From Alphaproteobacteria bacterium (lineage in GTDB: Bacteria > Pseudomonadota > Alphaproteobacteria > UBA2966 > CAIVPW01), in contig CANKGV010000004.1 in NCBI GenBank assembly GCA_947481575.1, positions 87,193 through 151,192 on the forward strand: 64,000 bases of DNA, written 5' to 3'. The notes beneath the pieces were generated by a model. That model did not search any database, was not told the DNA's origin, and saw only the letters and a program-made list of their open reading frames with translations. How positions within the stretch are numbered: the stretch's first letter is position 1; each line of letters opens with the position of its first letter. This document shows positions 11,114 through 23,152 of the stretch, piece by piece. The translations under genes and the position numbers were made by a program.

Positions 11114-11721
11114 GCGCCGGGCGCGCCGTTGCCGCTGCGGGCGATTCCGCGACCTTTGCGTTTACGGCCGAAAACGTGACCAAGGCCAACGCGATTGTCG
11201 CCAAGTATCCGCAGGGCAAGCAGCAGAGTGCATTGCTGCCGCTGCTCGATCTTGCCCAGCGCCAGAACGGTGGCTGGTTGCCGCAAGCGGCGCTGGACTA
11301 CGTGGCGGACTTTTTGACCCTCGCGCGCATCCGCGTGTACGAGGTCGCGACGTTCTACACGATGTTCAACCTGAAGCCGGTGGGCCAACACCACGTGCAG
11401 GTGTGCACCACCACGCCGTGCTGGCTGCGGGGCTCGGACCAAGTCCTGGAGGCGTGCCGCCACCACCTGGGCATCGGCGTGGGCGAGACCACGGCGGACG
11501 GGAAGTTCACCTTGAGCGAGGTGGAATGCCTGGCCGCGTGTGTGAACGCGCCGGTGGTGTGGGTCGGCGACGACTACTATGAAGACCTTGATGCTGCTTC
11601 CACCGTGAAGCTGCTGGACGGGCTCGCGGCGGGAAAGCCGCCCAAGGCCGGTCCGCAAGTGAAGCGTCAGACTTCCGCGCCGGCCAACGGCGCCAAGACC
11701 CTCGTGCGCAAGGGAGTGTGA
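11110..11721 (+). CDS. nuoE: NADH-quinone oxidoreductase subunit E
   Basis: NuoE (24-kDa subunit) carries the [2Fe-2S] cluster N1a in the NADH-dehydrogenase module. The four ligands are Cys99 and Cys104 ([13 protein letters not shown]) and Cys140 and Cys144 ([12 protein letters not shown]). The 203-residue product has a basic, proline- and alanine-rich C-terminal tail of about 35 residues beyond the thioredoxin-like core. Start and stop overlap both neighbours by four bases, consistent with translational coupling. Confidence 0.97.
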   Translation: MSAGRAVAAAGDSATFAFTAENVTKANAIVAKYPQGKQQSALLPLLDLAQRQNGGWLPQAALDYVADFLTLARIRVYEVATFYTMFNLKPVGQHHVQVCTTTPCWLRGSDQVLEACRHHLGIGVGETTADGKFTLSEVECLAACVNAPVVWVGDDYYEDLDAASTVKLLDGLAAGKPPKAGPQVKRQTSAPANGAKTLVRKGV

Positions 11722-13013
11722 GCGCCGTGCTGGCCGACAAAGACCGCATCTTCACCAACCTCTACGGCGACCAGGACTGGCGCCTGGCGGCGGCGCGCGC
11801 GCGCGGCGACTGGGACGGCACCAAGGCGATCATCGAGAAGGGCCAGGACTGGATCATCGACGAGATGAAGAAGTCCGGCCTGCGCGGGCGCGGCGGGGCC
11901 GGGTTCCCGACCGGCCTCAAGTGGTCGTTCATGCCGAAGAAGTCGGACGGGCGGCCGTCGTATCTCGTGGTCAACGCCGACGAGGGCGAGCCGGGGACGT
12001 GCAAGGACCGCGACATGATGCGGCACGATCCCCACAAGCTGATCGAGGGCTGTCTGCTCGCGGGCTTCGCGATGCGCGCAGTGGCGGCCTACATCTACAT
12101 CCGCGGCGAGCTGATCCGCGAAGAGCAGACCCTGCAGGCGGCGATCAACGAGGCCTATGCGGCGGGGTTGATTGGCAAGAACGCGTGCGGCTCGGGCTAC
12201 GATTTCGATGTGTTCGTGCATCGTGGCGCCGGCGCCTACATCTGCGGCGAGGAAACCGCGCTGATCGAGAGCCTGGAAGGCAAGAAGGGCCAGCCGCGGC
12301 TCAAGCCACCGTTTCCGGCGGCTACCGGCGTGTGGGGCTGCCCGACCACGATCAACAACGTCGAGACGATTGCGGTTGCGCCGACCATTCTGCGCCGCGG
12401 TGCGTCGTGGTTCGCGTCGTTCGGGCGGCCGAACAACACTGGCACCAAGGTGTTCTGCATTGCCGGCCACGTGAACACACCGTGCAACGTGGAAGAGGCG
12501 ATGGGCATCCCGATGCGGGAGCTGATCGAGACTCACGCCGGCGGCGTGCGCGGAGGTTGGGACAACCTGCTGGCGGTGATCCCGGGCGGCTCGTCGACGC
12601 CGCTGCTGCCGCGGTCGATCTGCGACACGGTGCTGATGGACTTCGATGCGCTGCGCGACGTGAAGTCCGGCCTTGGCACCGCGGCGGTCATCGTCATGGA
12701 CAAGTCCACCGACATCATCCGCGCGATCGGCCGCCTGGCGAAGTTCTACATGCACGAGAGCTGCGGCCAGTGCACGCCGTGCCGGGAGGGCACCGGCTGG
12801 ATGTGGCGCGTGCTGGAGCGCATGGCGCGGGGCCAGGCGCGCCTCGAGGAGATCGACCTGTTGCTGGACGTCGCCAACCAGGTGGATGGCCACACCATTT
12901 GCGCGCTGGGCGATGCCGCGGCGTGGCCGGTGCAAGGGTTGATCCGCCACTTCCGCGGTGAGATCGAAGATCGTATTCGCAAGGCGCATGTTGCGCCGAG
13001 CCGCGCGGCCTAG
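11718..13013 (+). CDS. nuoF: NADH-quinone oxidoreductase subunit F
   Basis: NuoF (51-kDa subunit) binds NADH and FMN and passes electrons to a [4Fe-4S] cluster (N3). The 431-residue product has the glycine-rich nucleotide site [10 protein letters not shown] (57-66), [13 protein letters not shown] (86-98) and the cluster ligands Cys349, Cys352, Cys355 and Cys395. The GTG at 11718 overlaps the nuoE stop; a second GTG at 11727 would shorten it by three residues. Confidence 0.98.
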   Translation: MSAVLADKDRIFTNLYGDQDWRLAAARARGDWDGTKAIIEKGQDWIIDEMKKSGLRGRGGAGFPTGLKWSFMPKKSDGRPSYLVVNADEGEPGTCKDRDMMRHDPHKLIEGCLLAGFAMRAVAAYIYIRGELIREEQTLQAAINEAYAAGLIGKNACGSGYDFDVFVHRGAGAYICGEETALIESLEGKKGQPRLKPPFPAATGVWGCPTTINNVETIAVAPTILRRGASWFASFGRPNNTGTKVFCIAGHVNTPCNVEEAMGIPMRELIETHAGGVRGGWDNLLAVIPGGSSTPLLPRSICDTVLMDFDALRDVKSGLGTAAVIVMDKSTDIIRAIGRLAKFYMHESCGQCTPCREGTGWMWRVLERMARGQARLEEIDLLLDVANQVDGHTICALGDAAAWPVQGLIRHFRGEIEDRIRKAHVAPSRAA

Positions 13014-13021
13014 GGGGATCG

Positions 13022-15085
13022 ATGCCGTCGCTGACCATTAACGGCAAACAGATCACCGTCGACGCGGGCATGACGGTGCTGCAGGCCTGCGAAGCCGCGG
13101 GCGTCGAGATTCCGCGCTTCTGCTACCACGACCGCCTGCAGATCGCCGGCAACTGCCGCATGTGCCTGGTCGAGATGGAAAAGGCGCCGAAGCCGATTGC
13201 TTCGTGTGCAATGCCGGCCGCAGACGGCATGGTGATCCGCACCGATACGCCGCGCGTGACCAAGGCGCGCAACGGTGTGCTGGAGTTCCTGCTGATCAAC
13301 CACCCGCTCGACTGCCCGATTTGCGACCAGGGCGGCGAGTGCGACTTGCAGGACCAGACGCTCGGCTACGGCATGGACCACAGCCGCTACGAAGAGAACA
13401 AGCGCGCGGTCGTGGACAAAGACCTGGGGCCGCTGGTGTCGACTCACATGACGCGATGCATCCACTGCACGCGCTGCATCCGGTTTGCCACCGAGATTGC
13501 CGGGGTCGAGGAGTTGGGGACGCTGGGCCGTGGCGAACACATGGAGATCGGCACTTACGTCGAAAAGGCGCTGTCGTCCGAGCTGTCCGGCAACATGATC
13601 GACCTGTGCCCGGTGGGCGCGTTGAACTCGAAGCCGTATGCGTATACCGCGCGGTCGTGGGAATTGATCCGGACCGAGGGCATCGACGCACACGACGCCG
13701 TTGGCGCCAACATCCGCATCGACGCGCGCGGCCGCGAAGTGATGCGCGTGCTGCCGCGCCTCAATGAGGACGTCAACGAGGAGTGGATCTCGGACAAGTC
13801 GCGGTTCGCCTACGACGGACTGCGCCGCAACCGCCTGGATCAGCCGTATGTGCGGCGCAACGGGCGGCTGGAGCCGGCGACCTGGGCGGAAGCGCTGGGC
13901 GCAGTGGCGGAGCGTATGCGCGCGCTGGGCGGTGCCCGCATCGCGGCGATCGCCGGCGATATGGCGTGCACCGAATCGATGACCGCGCTCGGCGACCTGT
14001 TCCGCGCACTCGGCTCGCCGCACCTCGACTGCCGCCAAGACGGCGCCGCGCTGCCGGTGGGAGCGCGCGCGGGCTACGTGTTCAATTCGACGATCGCCGG
14101 CATCGAGGGTGCCGACACGTGCCTGCTGATCGGCACCAACCCGCGCTGGGAAGCGGCGCTGGTGAATGCGCGGTTGCGCAAGCGCTACCTGGGTGGCGGC
14201 TTTCACGTGTTCTCCGTCGGGCCGGAGCTCGATTTGACGTTCCCGGTGGAACGGCTGGGCGCAGGACCGGAGACGCTGGGCGAGATCGCTGCCGGGACTC
14301 ACCGCGTGGCGAAGGCGCTCCAGGGCGCCAAACAGCCGATGCTGATCGTCGGGCAGGGCGCGCTGGCGCGCCCCGACGGCGCAGCGGTGCTGGCGGCGGC
14401 GCGCCGAATCGCCGAGACCTGCGGCATGGTCCGCGACGGATGGAATGGCTTCAACGTGCTGCACACCGCGGCGGCGCGGGTCGGCGGCATGGATGTTGGG
14501 TTCGTACCGGGGCAGGGCGGTCGCGACACCGCGGGCATTCTGCACGGTGCGGGCGGCCGCGATCTGGGGCTTGTGTACTTGCTTGGCGCCGACGAGATCG
14601 ACATGGCGCAGTTGGGCCAGGCGTTCGTCGTGTACCAGGGGCACCACGGCGACGCTGGCGCCAACCGCGCGGACGTGGTGCTGCCCGGCGCTGCCTACAC
14701 GGAGAAGTCGGCCACCTGGGTCAACACAGAGGGGCGTCCGCAAGCGGCGCCGGCGGCGGTCGCGCCGCCGGGCGATGCACGCGAGGACTGGGCGATCGTG
14801 CGCGCGCTCTCGGATACCTTAGGCAAGCCGTTGCCGTACGACTCGCTCGCCCAAGTGCGCGAGCGGATGGTGCGGATTGCGCCGTGGTTCGCCCGCAGCG
14901 GTGAAGTGACGCCCGCCGCGTGGGCGCCATTTGGCACCGAAGGCAAGCTGGGTGCGGCACCGTTCCGCAGCCCGGTCACGGATTTCTACATGACCAACGC
15001 TATTTGCCGCGCGTCGGCGACGATGGCCGAGTGCAGCGAGTTGTACATGAGCGGCGGCAAGGCAGCGACGGGCACCCATGGCTGA
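13022..15085 (+). CDS. nuoG: NADH-quinone oxidoreductase subunit G
   Basis: NuoG (75-kDa subunit) holds several iron-sulfur clusters. The 687-residue product starts with a ferredoxin-like domain ([2Fe-2S] ligands Cys34, Cys45, Cys48, Cys62), then the His-coordinated cluster (His94, Cys98, Cys101, Cys107), another [4Fe-4S] (Cys146, Cys149, Cys152, Cys196) and a molybdopterin-oxidoreductase-like C-terminal region without a cofactor role. The length matches the mitochondrial/alphaproteobacterial type, shorter than E. coli NuoG. An AGGGGG ribosome binding site precedes the ATG. Confidence 0.98.
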   Translation: MPSLTINGKQITVDAGMTVLQACEAAGVEIPRFCYHDRLQIAGNCRMCLVEMEKAPKPIASCAMPAADGMVIRTDTPRVTKARNGVLEFLLINHPLDCPICDQGGECDLQDQTLGYGMDHSRYEENKRAVVDKDLGPLVSTHMTRCIHCTRCIRFATEIAGVEELGTLGRGEHMEIGTYVEKALSSELSGNMIDLCPVGALNSKPYAYTARSWELIRTEGIDAHDAVGANIRIDARGREVMRVLPRLNEDVNEEWISDKSRFAYDGLRRNRLDQPYVRRNGRLEPATWAEALGAVAERMRALGGARIAAIAGDMACTESMTALGDLFRALGSPHLDCRQDGAALPVGARAGYVFNSTIAGIEGADTCLLIGTNPRWEAALVNARLRKRYLGGGFHVFSVGPELDLTFPVERLGAGPETLGEIAAGTHRVAKALQGAKQPMLIVGQGALARPDGAAVLAAARRIAETCGMVRDGWNGFNVLHTAAARVGGMDVGFVPGQGGRDTAGILHGAGGRDLGLVYLLGADEIDMAQLGQAFVVYQGHHGDAGANRADVVLPGAAYTEKSATWVNTEGRPQAAPAAVAPPGDAREDWAIVRALSDTLGKPLPYDSLAQVRERMVRIAPWFARSGEVTPAAWAPFGTEGKLGAAPFRSPVTDFYMTNAICRASATMAECSELYMSGGKAATGTHG

Positions 15086-16085
15086 GTTCTGGAGCGAGTA
15101 CGCCGCCCCTGGCTTGCTGATCGCCATCGAGGTTCTGGCGGTGGTCATGCCGCTGATGGTCTGCGTCGCGATGCTGACGTGGTTCGAGCGCAAGGTCATG
15201 GCCGCGATGCAACTGCGCATGGGCCCGAACGTGGTGGGTCCGTTCGGCCTGCTGCAACCGTTCGCCGACGCGGTGAAGATGGTGGTTAAGGAAACCATCA
15301 TTCCGACGCGCGCCAATCCGGTGGTGTTCCTGCTGGCGCCGATGCTGACGTTCTTCCTGGCCATGGTCGGCTGGGCTGTCATTCCCTTTGGCGCGGGCGT
15401 CGTGCTGTCCAACATCAACGTGGGTGTGCTGTACCTGTTCGCGATTTCGTCGCTGGGCGTGTACGGCATCGTGATGGCGGGCTGGGCGTCCAATTCGCGC
15501 TACGCGTTCTTGGGCGCGCTGCGCTCGGCGGCGCAGATGGTGTCCTACGAAGTCTCGATGGGCTTCGTGATCATCAGCGTACTGCTGTGTGTGGGTTCGC
15601 TGAACCTGTCCGACATCGTGATGGCGCAAAAGCACGTGTGGTTCGTGATCCCGCTGCTGCCGATGGCGGTGATCTTCTTTATCTCCGCGTTGGCCGAGAC
15701 CAACCGGCATCCGTTCGACTTGCCGGAGGCGGAGTCGGAACTGGTGGCCGGGCACCTGGTCGAATACTCGTCGATGAGCTTCGGCCTGTTCTTCCTGGGC
15801 GAGTACGCGAACATGATTCTCATGAGCGCGCTCACATCGATCCTGTTCCTGGGCGGCTGGCTGCCGCCGATCGATGTCGCGCCGTTCAATTGGATTCCGG
15901 GCTTCGTCTGGTTCTTCGCCAAGATCGGCGTGCTGCTGTTCGTGTTCGTGTGGGTGCGCGCGACGTTCCCGCGCTACCGCTACGACCAGCTGATGCGGTT
16001 GGGCTGGAAGGTATTCCTGCCGATTTCGTTGTTCTGGGTTGTGTTGACCGCGGGCGTGCTGCTCGCGTTCGGCTGGGCGCCGTAG
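15078..16085 (+). CDS. nuoH: NADH-quinone oxidoreductase subunit H
   Basis: NuoH (ND1) anchors the membrane arm and forms the quinone entry tunnel. The 335-residue protein has about eight membrane segments and the hallmark loop [17 protein letters not shown], preceded by the [15 protein letters not shown] motif near the N terminus. It overlaps the nuoG end by eight bases. Confidence 0.98.
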   Translation: MAEFWSEYAAPGLLIAIEVLAVVMPLMVCVAMLTWFERKVMAAMQLRMGPNVVGPFGLLQPFADAVKMVVKETIIPTRANPVVFLLAPMLTFFLAMVGWAVIPFGAGVVLSNINVGVLYLFAISSLGVYGIVMAGWASNSRYAFLGALRSAAQMVSYEVSMGFVIISVLLCVGSLNLSDIVMAQKHVWFVIPLLPMAVIFFISALAETNRHPFDLPEAESELVAGHLVEYSSMSFGLFFLGEYANMILMSALTSILFLGGWLPPIDVAPFNWIPGFVWFFAKIGVLLFVFVWVRATFPRYRYDQLMRLGWKVFLPISLFWVVLTAGVLLAFGWAP

Positions 16086-16099
16086 AGGAGGAGAGGCTC

Positions 16100-16588
16100 G
16101 TGGCTGCGATCACCAATGCTCTGCGCTCGACGCTGCTCCTGGAGCTTCTGTCGGGGATGGGACTGACCTTCAGCTACATGTTCAAGCGCCGCAAGACGCT
16201 GAACTACCCGTACGAGAAGGGCCCGCTCAGCCCGCGCTTCCGCGGCGAGCACGCCTTGCGCCGCTACGCCAACGGCGAGGAACGTTGCATCGCCTGCAAG
16301 CTGTGCGAGGCGGTGTGCCCGGCCTTGGCGATCACGATCGAGTCCGAGCCGCGCGACGACGGCAGCCGCCGCACCACGCGCTACGACATCGACATGACGA
16401 AGTGCATCTACTGCGGCCTGTGCCAGGAGGCCTGCCCGGTGGACGCGATCGTCGAGGGTCCGAATTTCGAATTCGCGACCGAGACGCGCGAGGAGCTGTA
16501 TTACGACAAGGCCAAGCTGCTGGCGAACGGCGACCGCTGGGAAGCGGAGATCGCCGCCAACATCGCCGCCGATCAGCCGTATCGCTGA
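16100..16588 (+). CDS. nuoI: NADH-quinone oxidoreductase subunit I
   Basis: NuoI (TYKY) is a two-[4Fe-4S] ferredoxin subunit carrying N6a and N6b. The 162-residue product has ligands Cys63, 66, 69, 73 and Cys102, 105, 108, 112 in two CxxCxxCxxxCP motifs. The GTG at 16100 follows the strong ribosome binding site GAGGAGGAGAGG and gives the family's normal length; the open frame extends much further upstream inside nuoH but is not coding there. Confidence 0.97.
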   Translation: MAAITNALRSTLLLELLSGMGLTFSYMFKRRKTLNYPYEKGPLSPRFRGEHALRRYANGEERCIACKLCEAVCPALAITIESEPRDDGSRRTTRYDIDMTKCIYCGLCQEACPVDAIVEGPNFEFATETREELYYDKAKLLANGDRWEAEIAANIAADQPYR

Positions 16589-16600
16589 GTCCGCTCGCCC

Positions 16601-17218
16601 ATGATCCTCTCCGCCATTGCCTTCTATGCCTTTGCCGCCGTGCTGATTGCGTGCGCGGCGCTGGTTATTTCGTTGCGCAACCCGGTTCACTCGGTGTTGT
16701 TCCTGATTCTTGGCTTCTTCAGCGCGGCCGGGCTGTTTGTCCTCGTCGGCGCTGAGTTCCTGGCGATGATCCTGGTGATCGTCTACGTCGGCGCGGTGGC
16801 GGTGCTGTTCCTGTTCGTCGTCATGATGATGGACATCAACTTCGTGCAGATGCGCCAAGGCTTCACCGACTACCTGCCGGTCGGTGCGCTGGTGGGCATC
16901 GTGCTGCTGGCCGAACTGCTGTTGGTGGTGGGCGTGCTGGTGTCGGCGCCCGATGGAGCACTCGCCGCCGGGCCAGCCGTGCCGACCCTCGGAACCGAGA
17001 ACAACACCCAGGCGATCGGCGAGGTCCTGTACACGCGCTACCTGTACCTGTTCCAGGCGGCGGGCATGGTGCTGCTTGTGGCGATGATCGGCGCGATCGT
17101 GCTGACCCATCGCGCTCGGCCTGGCGTGCGCCGTCAGCGCATCGCCGATCAGGTTGGGCGCACGCGGGCGAGCGGCGTGGAATTGAAGAAGGTCACTCCG
17201 GGCGGGGGCATTTCGTGA
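16601..17218 (+). CDS. nuoJ: NADH-quinone oxidoreductase subunit J
   Basis: NuoJ (ND6) is a membrane-arm subunit involved in coupling. The 205-residue protein has about five membrane segments, including the conserved third helix region [19 protein letters not shown], and a hydrophilic C-terminal tail after about residue 170 rich in Arg and Lys. The ATG at 16601 is twelve bases after the nuoI stop, and the end overlaps nuoK by four bases. Confidence 0.96.
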   Translation: MILSAIAFYAFAAVLIACAALVISLRNPVHSVLFLILGFFSAAGLFVLVGAEFLAMILVIVYVGAVAVLFLFVVMMMDINFVQMRQGFTDYLPVGALVGIVLLAELLLVVGVLVSAPDGALAAGPAVPTLGTENNTQAIGEVLYTRYLYLFQAAGMVLLVAMIGAIVLTHRARPGVRRQRIADQVGRTRASGVELKKVTPGGGIS

Positions 17219-17523
17219 CGATTACCCTGGGTCACTACCTCACCGTCGCAGCGATCCTGTTCACGCTGGGTGTGCTGGGGATCTTCCTGAACCGCAAGAA
17301 CGTCATCGTCATCTTGATGTCGATCGAGCTGATGCTTCTCGCTGTGAACCTGAACCTGGTCGCCTTCTCGGCCTACCTGGGCGACTTGGTCGGCCAGATC
17401 TTCGCGATGTTCGTGCTGACCGTGGCGGCAGCAGAAGCGGCGATCGGTCTGGCCATTCTGGTGGTCTACTTCCGCAACCGCGGCACCGTTGCCGTCGCGG
17501 ACATCAACATCATGAAGGGCTGA
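17215..17523 (+). CDS. nuoK: NADH-quinone oxidoreductase subunit K
   Basis: NuoK (ND4L) is a three-helix membrane subunit with conserved acidic residues that take part in proton translocation: Glu in [13 protein letters not shown] and Glu in [11 protein letters not shown]. The 102-residue length is standard. The GTG at 17215 overlaps the nuoJ stop (GTGA). Confidence 0.97.
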   Translation: MTITLGHYLTVAAILFTLGVLGIFLNRKNVIVILMSIELMLLAVNLNLVAFSAYLGDLVGQIFAMFVLTVAAAEAAIGLAILVVYFRNRGTVAVADINIMKG

Positions 17524-17525
17524 TC

Positions 17526-19454
17526 GTGCTGTACGCCCTCGTCGTATTCCTGCCCTTAGCGGGCGCCCTCGGCGCCGGCTTGTTCGGCCGCTGGCTCGGC
17601 GATCGGGCCGCCATGCTGTTGACCGCGACGCTGGTCAGCACGGCGGCGGTGTTGTCGATGGTCGTGTTCACGCTGGTCGGGATCGGCGGCGAGACGGTGA
17701 CCGTGCCGCTGTTTACCTGGATCCAGGCCGACGGGTTCATCGCCGAGTGGTCGCTCAGGGTGGATCAACTCACCGCGGTCATGCTGGTGGTGGTGACGGT
17801 GGTGTCCTCGGTCGTGCATTGGTACTCGATCGGCTACATGCACGGCGACAAGGGCATTCCGCGGTTCTTCGCCTATCTGTCGCTGTTCACCTTCGCGATG
17901 CTGGCGCTGGTTACGTCGGACAACTTCCTGCAGATGTTCTTCGGCTGGGAAGGGGTGGGCGTGTGCTCGTACCTTCTGATCGGCTTCTGGCACGACCGGC
18001 CCTCGGCGAATGCGGCCGCGATCAAGGCGTTCATCGTCAACCGCGTCGGCGACTTTGGCTTTGCGCTGGGAATCGTCGGCGTGTTCTTCGTGTTCGAGTC
18101 GATCTCGTTCGGCACGGTGTTCGATGACGCGCCCAGCATGGTCGGGACGTCGCTGGAGTTCCTTGGCGGCCACTTCGACACCCTGACGGTGCTGACGGTG
18201 CTGCTGTTCATCGGCGCGATGGGCAAATCGGCGCAGATCGGGTTGCACACGTGGCTACCCGACGCGATGGAAGGGCCGACACCGGTTTCCGCGCTGATCC
18301 ACGCGGCGACCATGGTAACCGCCGGTGTATTCATGGTGGCGCGCCTGTCGCCGCTGTTCGAATATTCCGACTTCACGTTGGGGCTGGTGACCCTGGTGGG
18401 TGCTGCGACCGCTTTGATGGCGGCCACGATCGGCCTGGTGCAGAACGACATCAAACGCGTGGTTGCGTATTCAACATGCAGCCAGCTCGGGTACATGTTC
18501 TTCGCGTGCGGCGTGTCGGCCTATTCGGCCGGCATCTTCCACTTGTTCACCCACGCATTCTTCAAGGCACTGCTGTTCTTGGGCGCCGGCTCCGTCATCC
18601 ATGCGCTGTCGGGCGAGCAGGATTTGCGCCGCATGGGTGGTTTGCGCAAGACGATCCCGATCACCTACGTGATGATGTGGATCGGCAGTTTGGCGCTGGC
18701 CGGCATGCCGGTGTTTGCCGGGTTTTTCTCCAAGGACGCGATCCTCGAGTCCGCTTGGGCAGCCCACACCGTCACCGGCAATATCGCTTTCGTGGCGGGG
18801 TTGGTGGCGGCGGTGCTCACGGCGTTCTACTCGTGGCGGCTCTTGTTCCTGGCGTTCCACGGCAAGCCGCGCGCATCGCACGACGTGATGCATCACGCCC
18901 ACGAGTCGCCGCCGATCATGACCGTGCCGCTTGCGGTGCTGGCGTTCGGTGCGATCTTTGCCGGCATCTTCGGCGAAGTGGTGTTCCGAGAAGAGGGCGG
19001 CGAGTTCTGGGGTGAGTCGATCCTGGTGCTGGCGAGCCACCTGCATCACGGCGAGATGCCGGTTTGGGTGCTGGTTCTGCCCACGGCTGCGGGCCTGGTG
19101 GGGATTGCCACGGCGTGGTGGTTCTACATCTACAACCCGGCGCTGCCGGCGCGCCTCGCGGCGAACCTGCCGGGCCTGTACCGGTTCTTCCTCAACAAGT
19201 GGTACTTCGACGAATTATACGACGCGGTGTTGGTCCGGCCCGCCCGCACCATCGGCTGGGTGCTGTGGCGTGTCGGCGATGGGCAGATCATCGACCGCCT
19301 GGGTCCGAACGGAGTGGCCGCGCGGGTCGTGGACCTCGCCCGCCGCGCCACGCGGCTGCAGACCGGCTACGTCTATCACTACGCGTTTGTAATGCTGATC
19401 GGGCTCGTTGCCATCGCGACCTGGTTCCTTTGGGCGGTGGGCCTCCAACCATGA
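17526..19454 (+). CDS. nuoL: NADH-quinone oxidoreductase subunit L
   Basis: NuoL (ND5) is the distal antiporter-like proton-pumping subunit with a long lateral helix at the C terminus. The 642-residue product has many membrane segments and the signature [19 protein letters not shown] as well as [18 protein letters not shown]. The GTG at 17526 is two bases after the nuoK stop. The last four bases overlap nuoM. Confidence 0.97.
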   Translation: MLYALVVFLPLAGALGAGLFGRWLGDRAAMLLTATLVSTAAVLSMVVFTLVGIGGETVTVPLFTWIQADGFIAEWSLRVDQLTAVMLVVVTVVSSVVHWYSIGYMHGDKGIPRFFAYLSLFTFAMLALVTSDNFLQMFFGWEGVGVCSYLLIGFWHDRPSANAAAIKAFIVNRVGDFGFALGIVGVFFVFESISFGTVFDDAPSMVGTSLEFLGGHFDTLTVLTVLLFIGAMGKSAQIGLHTWLPDAMEGPTPVSALIHAATMVTAGVFMVARLSPLFEYSDFTLGLVTLVGAATALMAATIGLVQNDIKRVVAYSTCSQLGYMFFACGVSAYSAGIFHLFTHAFFKALLFLGAGSVIHALSGEQDLRRMGGLRKTIPITYVMMWIGSLALAGMPVFAGFFSKDAILESAWAAHTVTGNIAFVAGLVAAVLTAFYSWRLLFLAFHGKPRASHDVMHHAHESPPIMTVPLAVLAFGAIFAGIFGEVVFREEGGEFWGESILVLASHLHHGEMPVWVLVLPTAAGLVGIATAWWFYIYNPALPARLAANLPGLYRFFLNKWYFDELYDAVLVRPARTIGWVLWRVGDGQIIDRLGPNGVAARVVDLARRATRLQTGYVYHYAFVMLIGLVAIATWFLWAVGLQP

Positions 19455-20965
19455 CCGACTTTCCGCTGCTGTCGTTGCTCGTCTTCCTGCCGGCGGTAGG
19501 GGCGCTCTTCCTGCTCGTGTTGCGCGGCGAGGCCGAACTGGTGGCCCGCAACGCACGCAACATTGCGCTGTGGACCAGCGTGATCACGTTCGGGTTCTCC
19601 CTGTTGCTATGGACGGGGTTCGACACTCGCGACCCGGGCTACCAGTTCGAAGAAAGCGCGCCGTGGATCGCGGACGGGATCGGCTATCACCTCGGCGTCG
19701 ACGGCATCTCGATGCTGTTCATCATTCTCACGACGTTTCTCACGCCGATCTGCATCCTGGCGAGCTGGAAGTCGATCAAGACGCGGGTGAAGGAATACCT
19801 GATCGCGTTCCTGATCATGGAAATGCTGATGATCGGCGTGTTCTGCGCGCTCGATTTCGTTCTGTTCTACCTGTTCTTCGAAGCTGGCCTGATCCCGATG
19901 TTCCTGATCATCGGCATCTGGGGCGCCGACAATCGCGTGTACGCGACGTTCAAGTTCTTCCTGTACACGCTGCTCGGCTCGGTCCTGATGCTGCTCGGGA
20001 TCCTGTGGCTGTACTTCCACTTCGGCACGACCGACATCCCGACGCTTACCGGCCAGATGATCGATCCGGGTTGGCAGAAGGTACTTTGGTTCGCCTTCTT
20101 CATCGCCTTCGCCGTGAAGATTCCGATGTGGCCGGTCCACACGTGGTTGCCGGACGCTCACGTTGAGGCGCCGACGGCGGGCTCGGTGATCCTGGCGGCG
20201 GTGCTGCTGAAGATCGGCGGCTACGGCATGCTGCGGATCCTGCTGCCGATCTTGCCGGACGCGTCCGCCGCGCTGGCGCCGCTGGTGTTCGCGATGTCGG
20301 TGATCGCGATCATCTACACCTCGCTGGTGGCGTTGATGCAGGAGGACATGAAGAAGCTCATTGCGTACTCGTCGATTGCGCACATGGGCTTTGTTACGAT
20401 CGGCATCTTCACCGCCACGGTCACCGGCATCGAAGGCGCGATTACCGTCATGCTGAGCCACGGGCTCGTCTCGGCAGCGCTCTTCCTGTGCGTGGGTGTC
20501 GTCTACGACCGCATCCATACGCGCCGCATCGATCGCTATGGCGGCCTGGTGCAGCGGATGCCGCTCTACGCCGCAGCGTTCCTGGTGTTCACGATGGCCA
20601 ACGTCGGGCTTCCCGGCACGAGCGGGTTTGTCGGCGAGTTCCTGGTGCTGGTTGGGGCGTTCCAGGTCAGCACGTGGGTGGCGTTCCTGGCGGCGACCAG
20701 TGTTGTCCTCAGCGCGGCCTACGCACTGTGGCTGTACCGGCGCGTGGTGTTCGGCGTGATCACCAGGGACGACTTGAAGGATATCCTCGACTTGAATCGC
20801 CGTGAGATTCTCATCCTGGCCCCGTTGGTCGTGCTGATCTTGTTCTTCGGTGTGTGGCCGATGCCGCTGCTGAACGTGTTCCACGCCGCGGTAGGCGATC
20901 TGGTCGAACGCCACGATGTGGCGTTGGCGGCAGCACGTAACGCGGCAACTCTGGCGGCCCGCTGA
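19451..20965 (+). CDS. nuoM: NADH-quinone oxidoreductase subunit M
   Basis: NuoM (ND4) is an antiporter-like proton-pumping subunit. The 504-residue product has the conserved membrane lysine and glutamate motifs, including [17 protein letters not shown] and [20 protein letters not shown]. The ATG at 19451 overlaps the nuoL stop in an ATGA arrangement; the open frame continues upstream within nuoL but has no coding character there. Confidence 0.97.
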   Translation: MTDFPLLSLLVFLPAVGALFLLVLRGEAELVARNARNIALWTSVITFGFSLLLWTGFDTRDPGYQFEESAPWIADGIGYHLGVDGISMLFIILTTFLTPICILASWKSIKTRVKEYLIAFLIMEMLMIGVFCALDFVLFYLFFEAGLIPMFLIIGIWGADNRVYATFKFFLYTLLGSVLMLLGILWLYFHFGTTDIPTLTGQMIDPGWQKVLWFAFFIAFAVKIPMWPVHTWLPDAHVEAPTAGSVILAAVLLKIGGYGMLRILLPILPDASAALAPLVFAMSVIAIIYTSLVALMQEDMKKLIAYSSIAHMGFVTIGIFTATVTGIEGAITVMLSHGLVSAALFLCVGVVYDRIHTRRIDRYGGLVQRMPLYAAAFLVFTMANVGLPGTSGFVGEFLVLVGAFQVSTWVAFLAATSVVLSAAYALWLYRRVVFGVITRDDLKDILDLNRREILILAPLVVLILFFGVWPMPLLNVFHAAVGDLVERHDVALAAARNAATLAAR

Positions 20966-20967
20966 GT

Positions 20968-22410
20968 ATGAATACTTTTCCCGATCTCGCTCCGGCCGTA
21001 CCGGAAATCTTCCTGGCGGTTTCCGCAATGGGCCTGCTTCTGCTTAGTGTTTCGGGCGGCGACCGCCGCATGCCGTTGGTGTGCTGGCTGGCGGTGCTGG
21101 CGCTAACGGTAACGGGAGTGCTGGTTGTCACCAGCCCATCGGACAACGCCATCACGTTCTCGGGCATGTTCGTCGCCGACGGGTTCTCGGTATTCATCGA
21201 CGTGCTGATTTTGATCGGCGGCGCACTCACCCTGGTGATGTCGCCGCAGTACCTGAAGCGCGAGAACGCTCCGCGCGGCGAATTCCCCGTCCTCATCGTG
21301 CTCGCCACGCTCGGCATGCTGATGATGGTGGCGGCGGGGGACTTCTTGTCGCTGTACGTGGGCCTCGAACTTCAGAGCTTGGCGCTCTATGTGCTGGCGG
21401 CGTTCCGGCGTGACTCGATCCGTTCAACGGAAGCGGGGCTGAAGTACTTCGTTCTGGGCGCGCTTGCGTCGGGCATCCTGCTGTACGGCTCGACCCTGGT
21501 ATATGGGTTCACCGGCTCCACCAACTTTACGGCGATCGCCAACAGCATCGCGGCCAACGAAGCTGGGCCGCCCCTGGGGGTGATCTTCGGCATGGCGTTC
21601 ATCGCCGCCGGATTGGCGTTCAAGGTGGCGGCGGTGCCGTTCCACATGTGGACGCCCGATGTGTACGAGGGTTCGCCCACTGCGGTGACCGCGTTCTTCT
21701 CGGTCGCACCCAAGATCGCTGCAGTGGCGCTGCTGACCCGCGTCATGATGGCGCCGTTTGCGGGTCTGGCCGGCGATTGGAGCCAGATCATGATGGTTCT
21801 GGCAGTGGCCTCAATGGTGCTTGGCGCCTTTGCCGCCATCGGCCAGCGCAACATCAAACGCCTCATGGCCTATAGCTCGATCGCCAACGTCGGTTATGTA
21901 TTGATGGGCATCGCGGCGGGGACGGTGAGTGGCGTGCGCGGCGTGCTCGTCTATCTCGCCATCTATCTGGCGATGAGCATCGGGGCCTGGGCGGTGATCC
22001 TAACCATGCGCCGCGGTGCGGGGCTGGTGAAGGATATCGGCGACCTTTCGGGCTTGGCGCGCCGCCAGCCGTTGATGGCTGCCGCCATGGCAATCTTCCT
22101 GTTTTCGTTGGCCGGTATTCCGCCCTTGGCCGGGTTCTTCGGCAAGTTCTATGTGTTCCTGGCGGCAATCGATGCCGGCATGTACACGGTCGCGATCATC
22201 GGCGTGCTGGCGACGGTAGTGGGTACGTACTACTACCTGCGCGTCGTGAAGATCATGTACTTCGACGAGCCGGCGGCAGCATTTGAGACGCCACCGCGCG
22301 CGGCTTCGGCGGTTGCGTTCGTTACGGCGCTGTTTACCCTGCTGTTCTTCGCGTTCCCGGCGCCGATCGTGGCAATGGCTCAGACGGCGGCGATGGCATT
22401 GTTCCCGTGA
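20968..22410 (+). CDS. nuoN: NADH-quinone oxidoreductase subunit N
   Basis: NuoN (ND2) is the third antiporter-like proton-pumping subunit. The 480-residue product has about fourteen membrane segments and the signature TPDVYEGSPTAVTAFFS. It is the last nuo gene; birA starts inside its stop codon, so transcription probably continues into the cofactor genes. Confidence 0.97.
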   Translation: MNTFPDLAPAVPEIFLAVSAMGLLLLSVSGGDRRMPLVCWLAVLALTVTGVLVVTSPSDNAITFSGMFVADGFSVFIDVLILIGGALTLVMSPQYLKRENAPRGEFPVLIVLATLGMLMMVAAGDFLSLYVGLELQSLALYVLAAFRRDSIRSTEAGLKYFVLGALASGILLYGSTLVYGFTGSTNFTAIANSIAANEAGPPLGVIFGMAFIAAGLAFKVAAVPFHMWTPDVYEGSPTAVTAFFSVAPKIAAVALLTRVMMAPFAGLAGDWSQIMMVLAVASMVLGAFAAIGQRNIKRLMAYSSIANVGYVLMGIAAGTVSGVRGVLVYLAIYLAMSIGAWAVILTMRRGAGLVKDIGDLSGLARRQPLMAAAMAIFLFSLAGIPPLAGFFGKFYVFLAAIDAGMYTVAIIGVLATVVGTYYYLRVVKIMYFDEPAAAFETPPRAASAVAFVTALFTLLFFAFPAPIVAMAQTAAMALFP

Positions 22411-23147
22411 GCCTGACCACAGGACTCGCGGGCCTGCCGGCGTTCTTTCGCCTCGCATCCCACCAGACCGTCGACTCAACCAACTCCGAAGCGCTGCGAA
22501 TGGCGGCGGCCGGGGCACCCGGCGGAACTCTCGTGTGGTCGCGGGCACAGGATCAGGGCCGTGGCCGTCGCGGCCGCGCATGGTCTTCGCCGGCCGGCAA
22601 TCTGTATTGCTCGGTGCTGCTGCGCGAAATGGGCTATGGCCCAGCGGTGTCGCACTTGGCGTTCCTCACCGCGCTGGCGTTGCGCGACGGGATTGCGGCT
22701 GCCGCGCCGTCGGTTCCGGTTCGGTTCAAGTGGCCCAACGACTTGCTGGTCCGGCGGCGCAAGATCGCCGGCATTCTGATTGAGGGCGGCCCGGCCGCTT
22801 CGGTAGTGATCGGAACCGGCGTGAACATCGCCAGCCACCCCGATGGGGCCACCGCCCTGGCGTTTGAGGGCGCGGCCGACGTCGGGATTGAAGACGTGCT
22901 GACCGGGTACGCCGCCGCGCTTCGGACTTGGCTGGACCTGCTCCAGGACGAGGGCTTCGGCGCAGTCCGCGCAGCTTGGCTCGCATCGGCAGACGGCATC
23001 GGGACCGCGATCGAGGTTCGCCTGCCAACGGCCACGTTGCGTGGTACCTTTGCCGAATTGGACTCCGAGGGGGCGCTGTTGCTGGAAACCGAAAGCGGCA
23101 GGCACAGGATCACCGCTGGCGATGTGTTTCTTGAGGCCCTCAGCTGA
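22407..23147 (+). CDS. birA: Biotin--[acetyl-CoA-carboxylase] ligase
   Basis: This enzyme activates biotin to biotinyl-AMP and attaches it to the biotin carboxyl carrier protein. The 246-residue product has the catalytic motif GRGRRGRAWSSPAGNLYCS and KWPNDLL, and a small C-terminal SH3-like domain. It lacks the N-terminal winged-helix domain of E. coli BirA, so it is monofunctional and cannot be the biotin repressor. The GTG at 22407 overlaps the nuoN stop (GTGA). The nuoN-birA-coaX order is typical of alphaproteobacteria. Confidence 0.95.
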   Translation: MSLTTGLAGLPAFFRLASHQTVDSTNSEALRMAAAGAPGGTLVWSRAQDQGRGRRGRAWSSPAGNLYCSVLLREMGYGPAVSHLAFLTALALRDGIAAAAPSVPVRFKWPNDLLVRRRKIAGILIEGGPAASVVIGTGVNIASHPDGATALAFEGAADVGIEDVLTGYAAALRTWLDLLQDEGFGAVRAAWLASADGIGTAIEVRLPTATLRGTFAELDSEGALLLETESGRHRITAGDVFLEALS

Positions 23148-23152
23148 CCCGC

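Noticed and set aside
13010..14743. Open frame of about 577 codons opposite nuoG
   Set aside because: It lies completely within the certain nuoG gene, on the opposite strand, without protein-like features.
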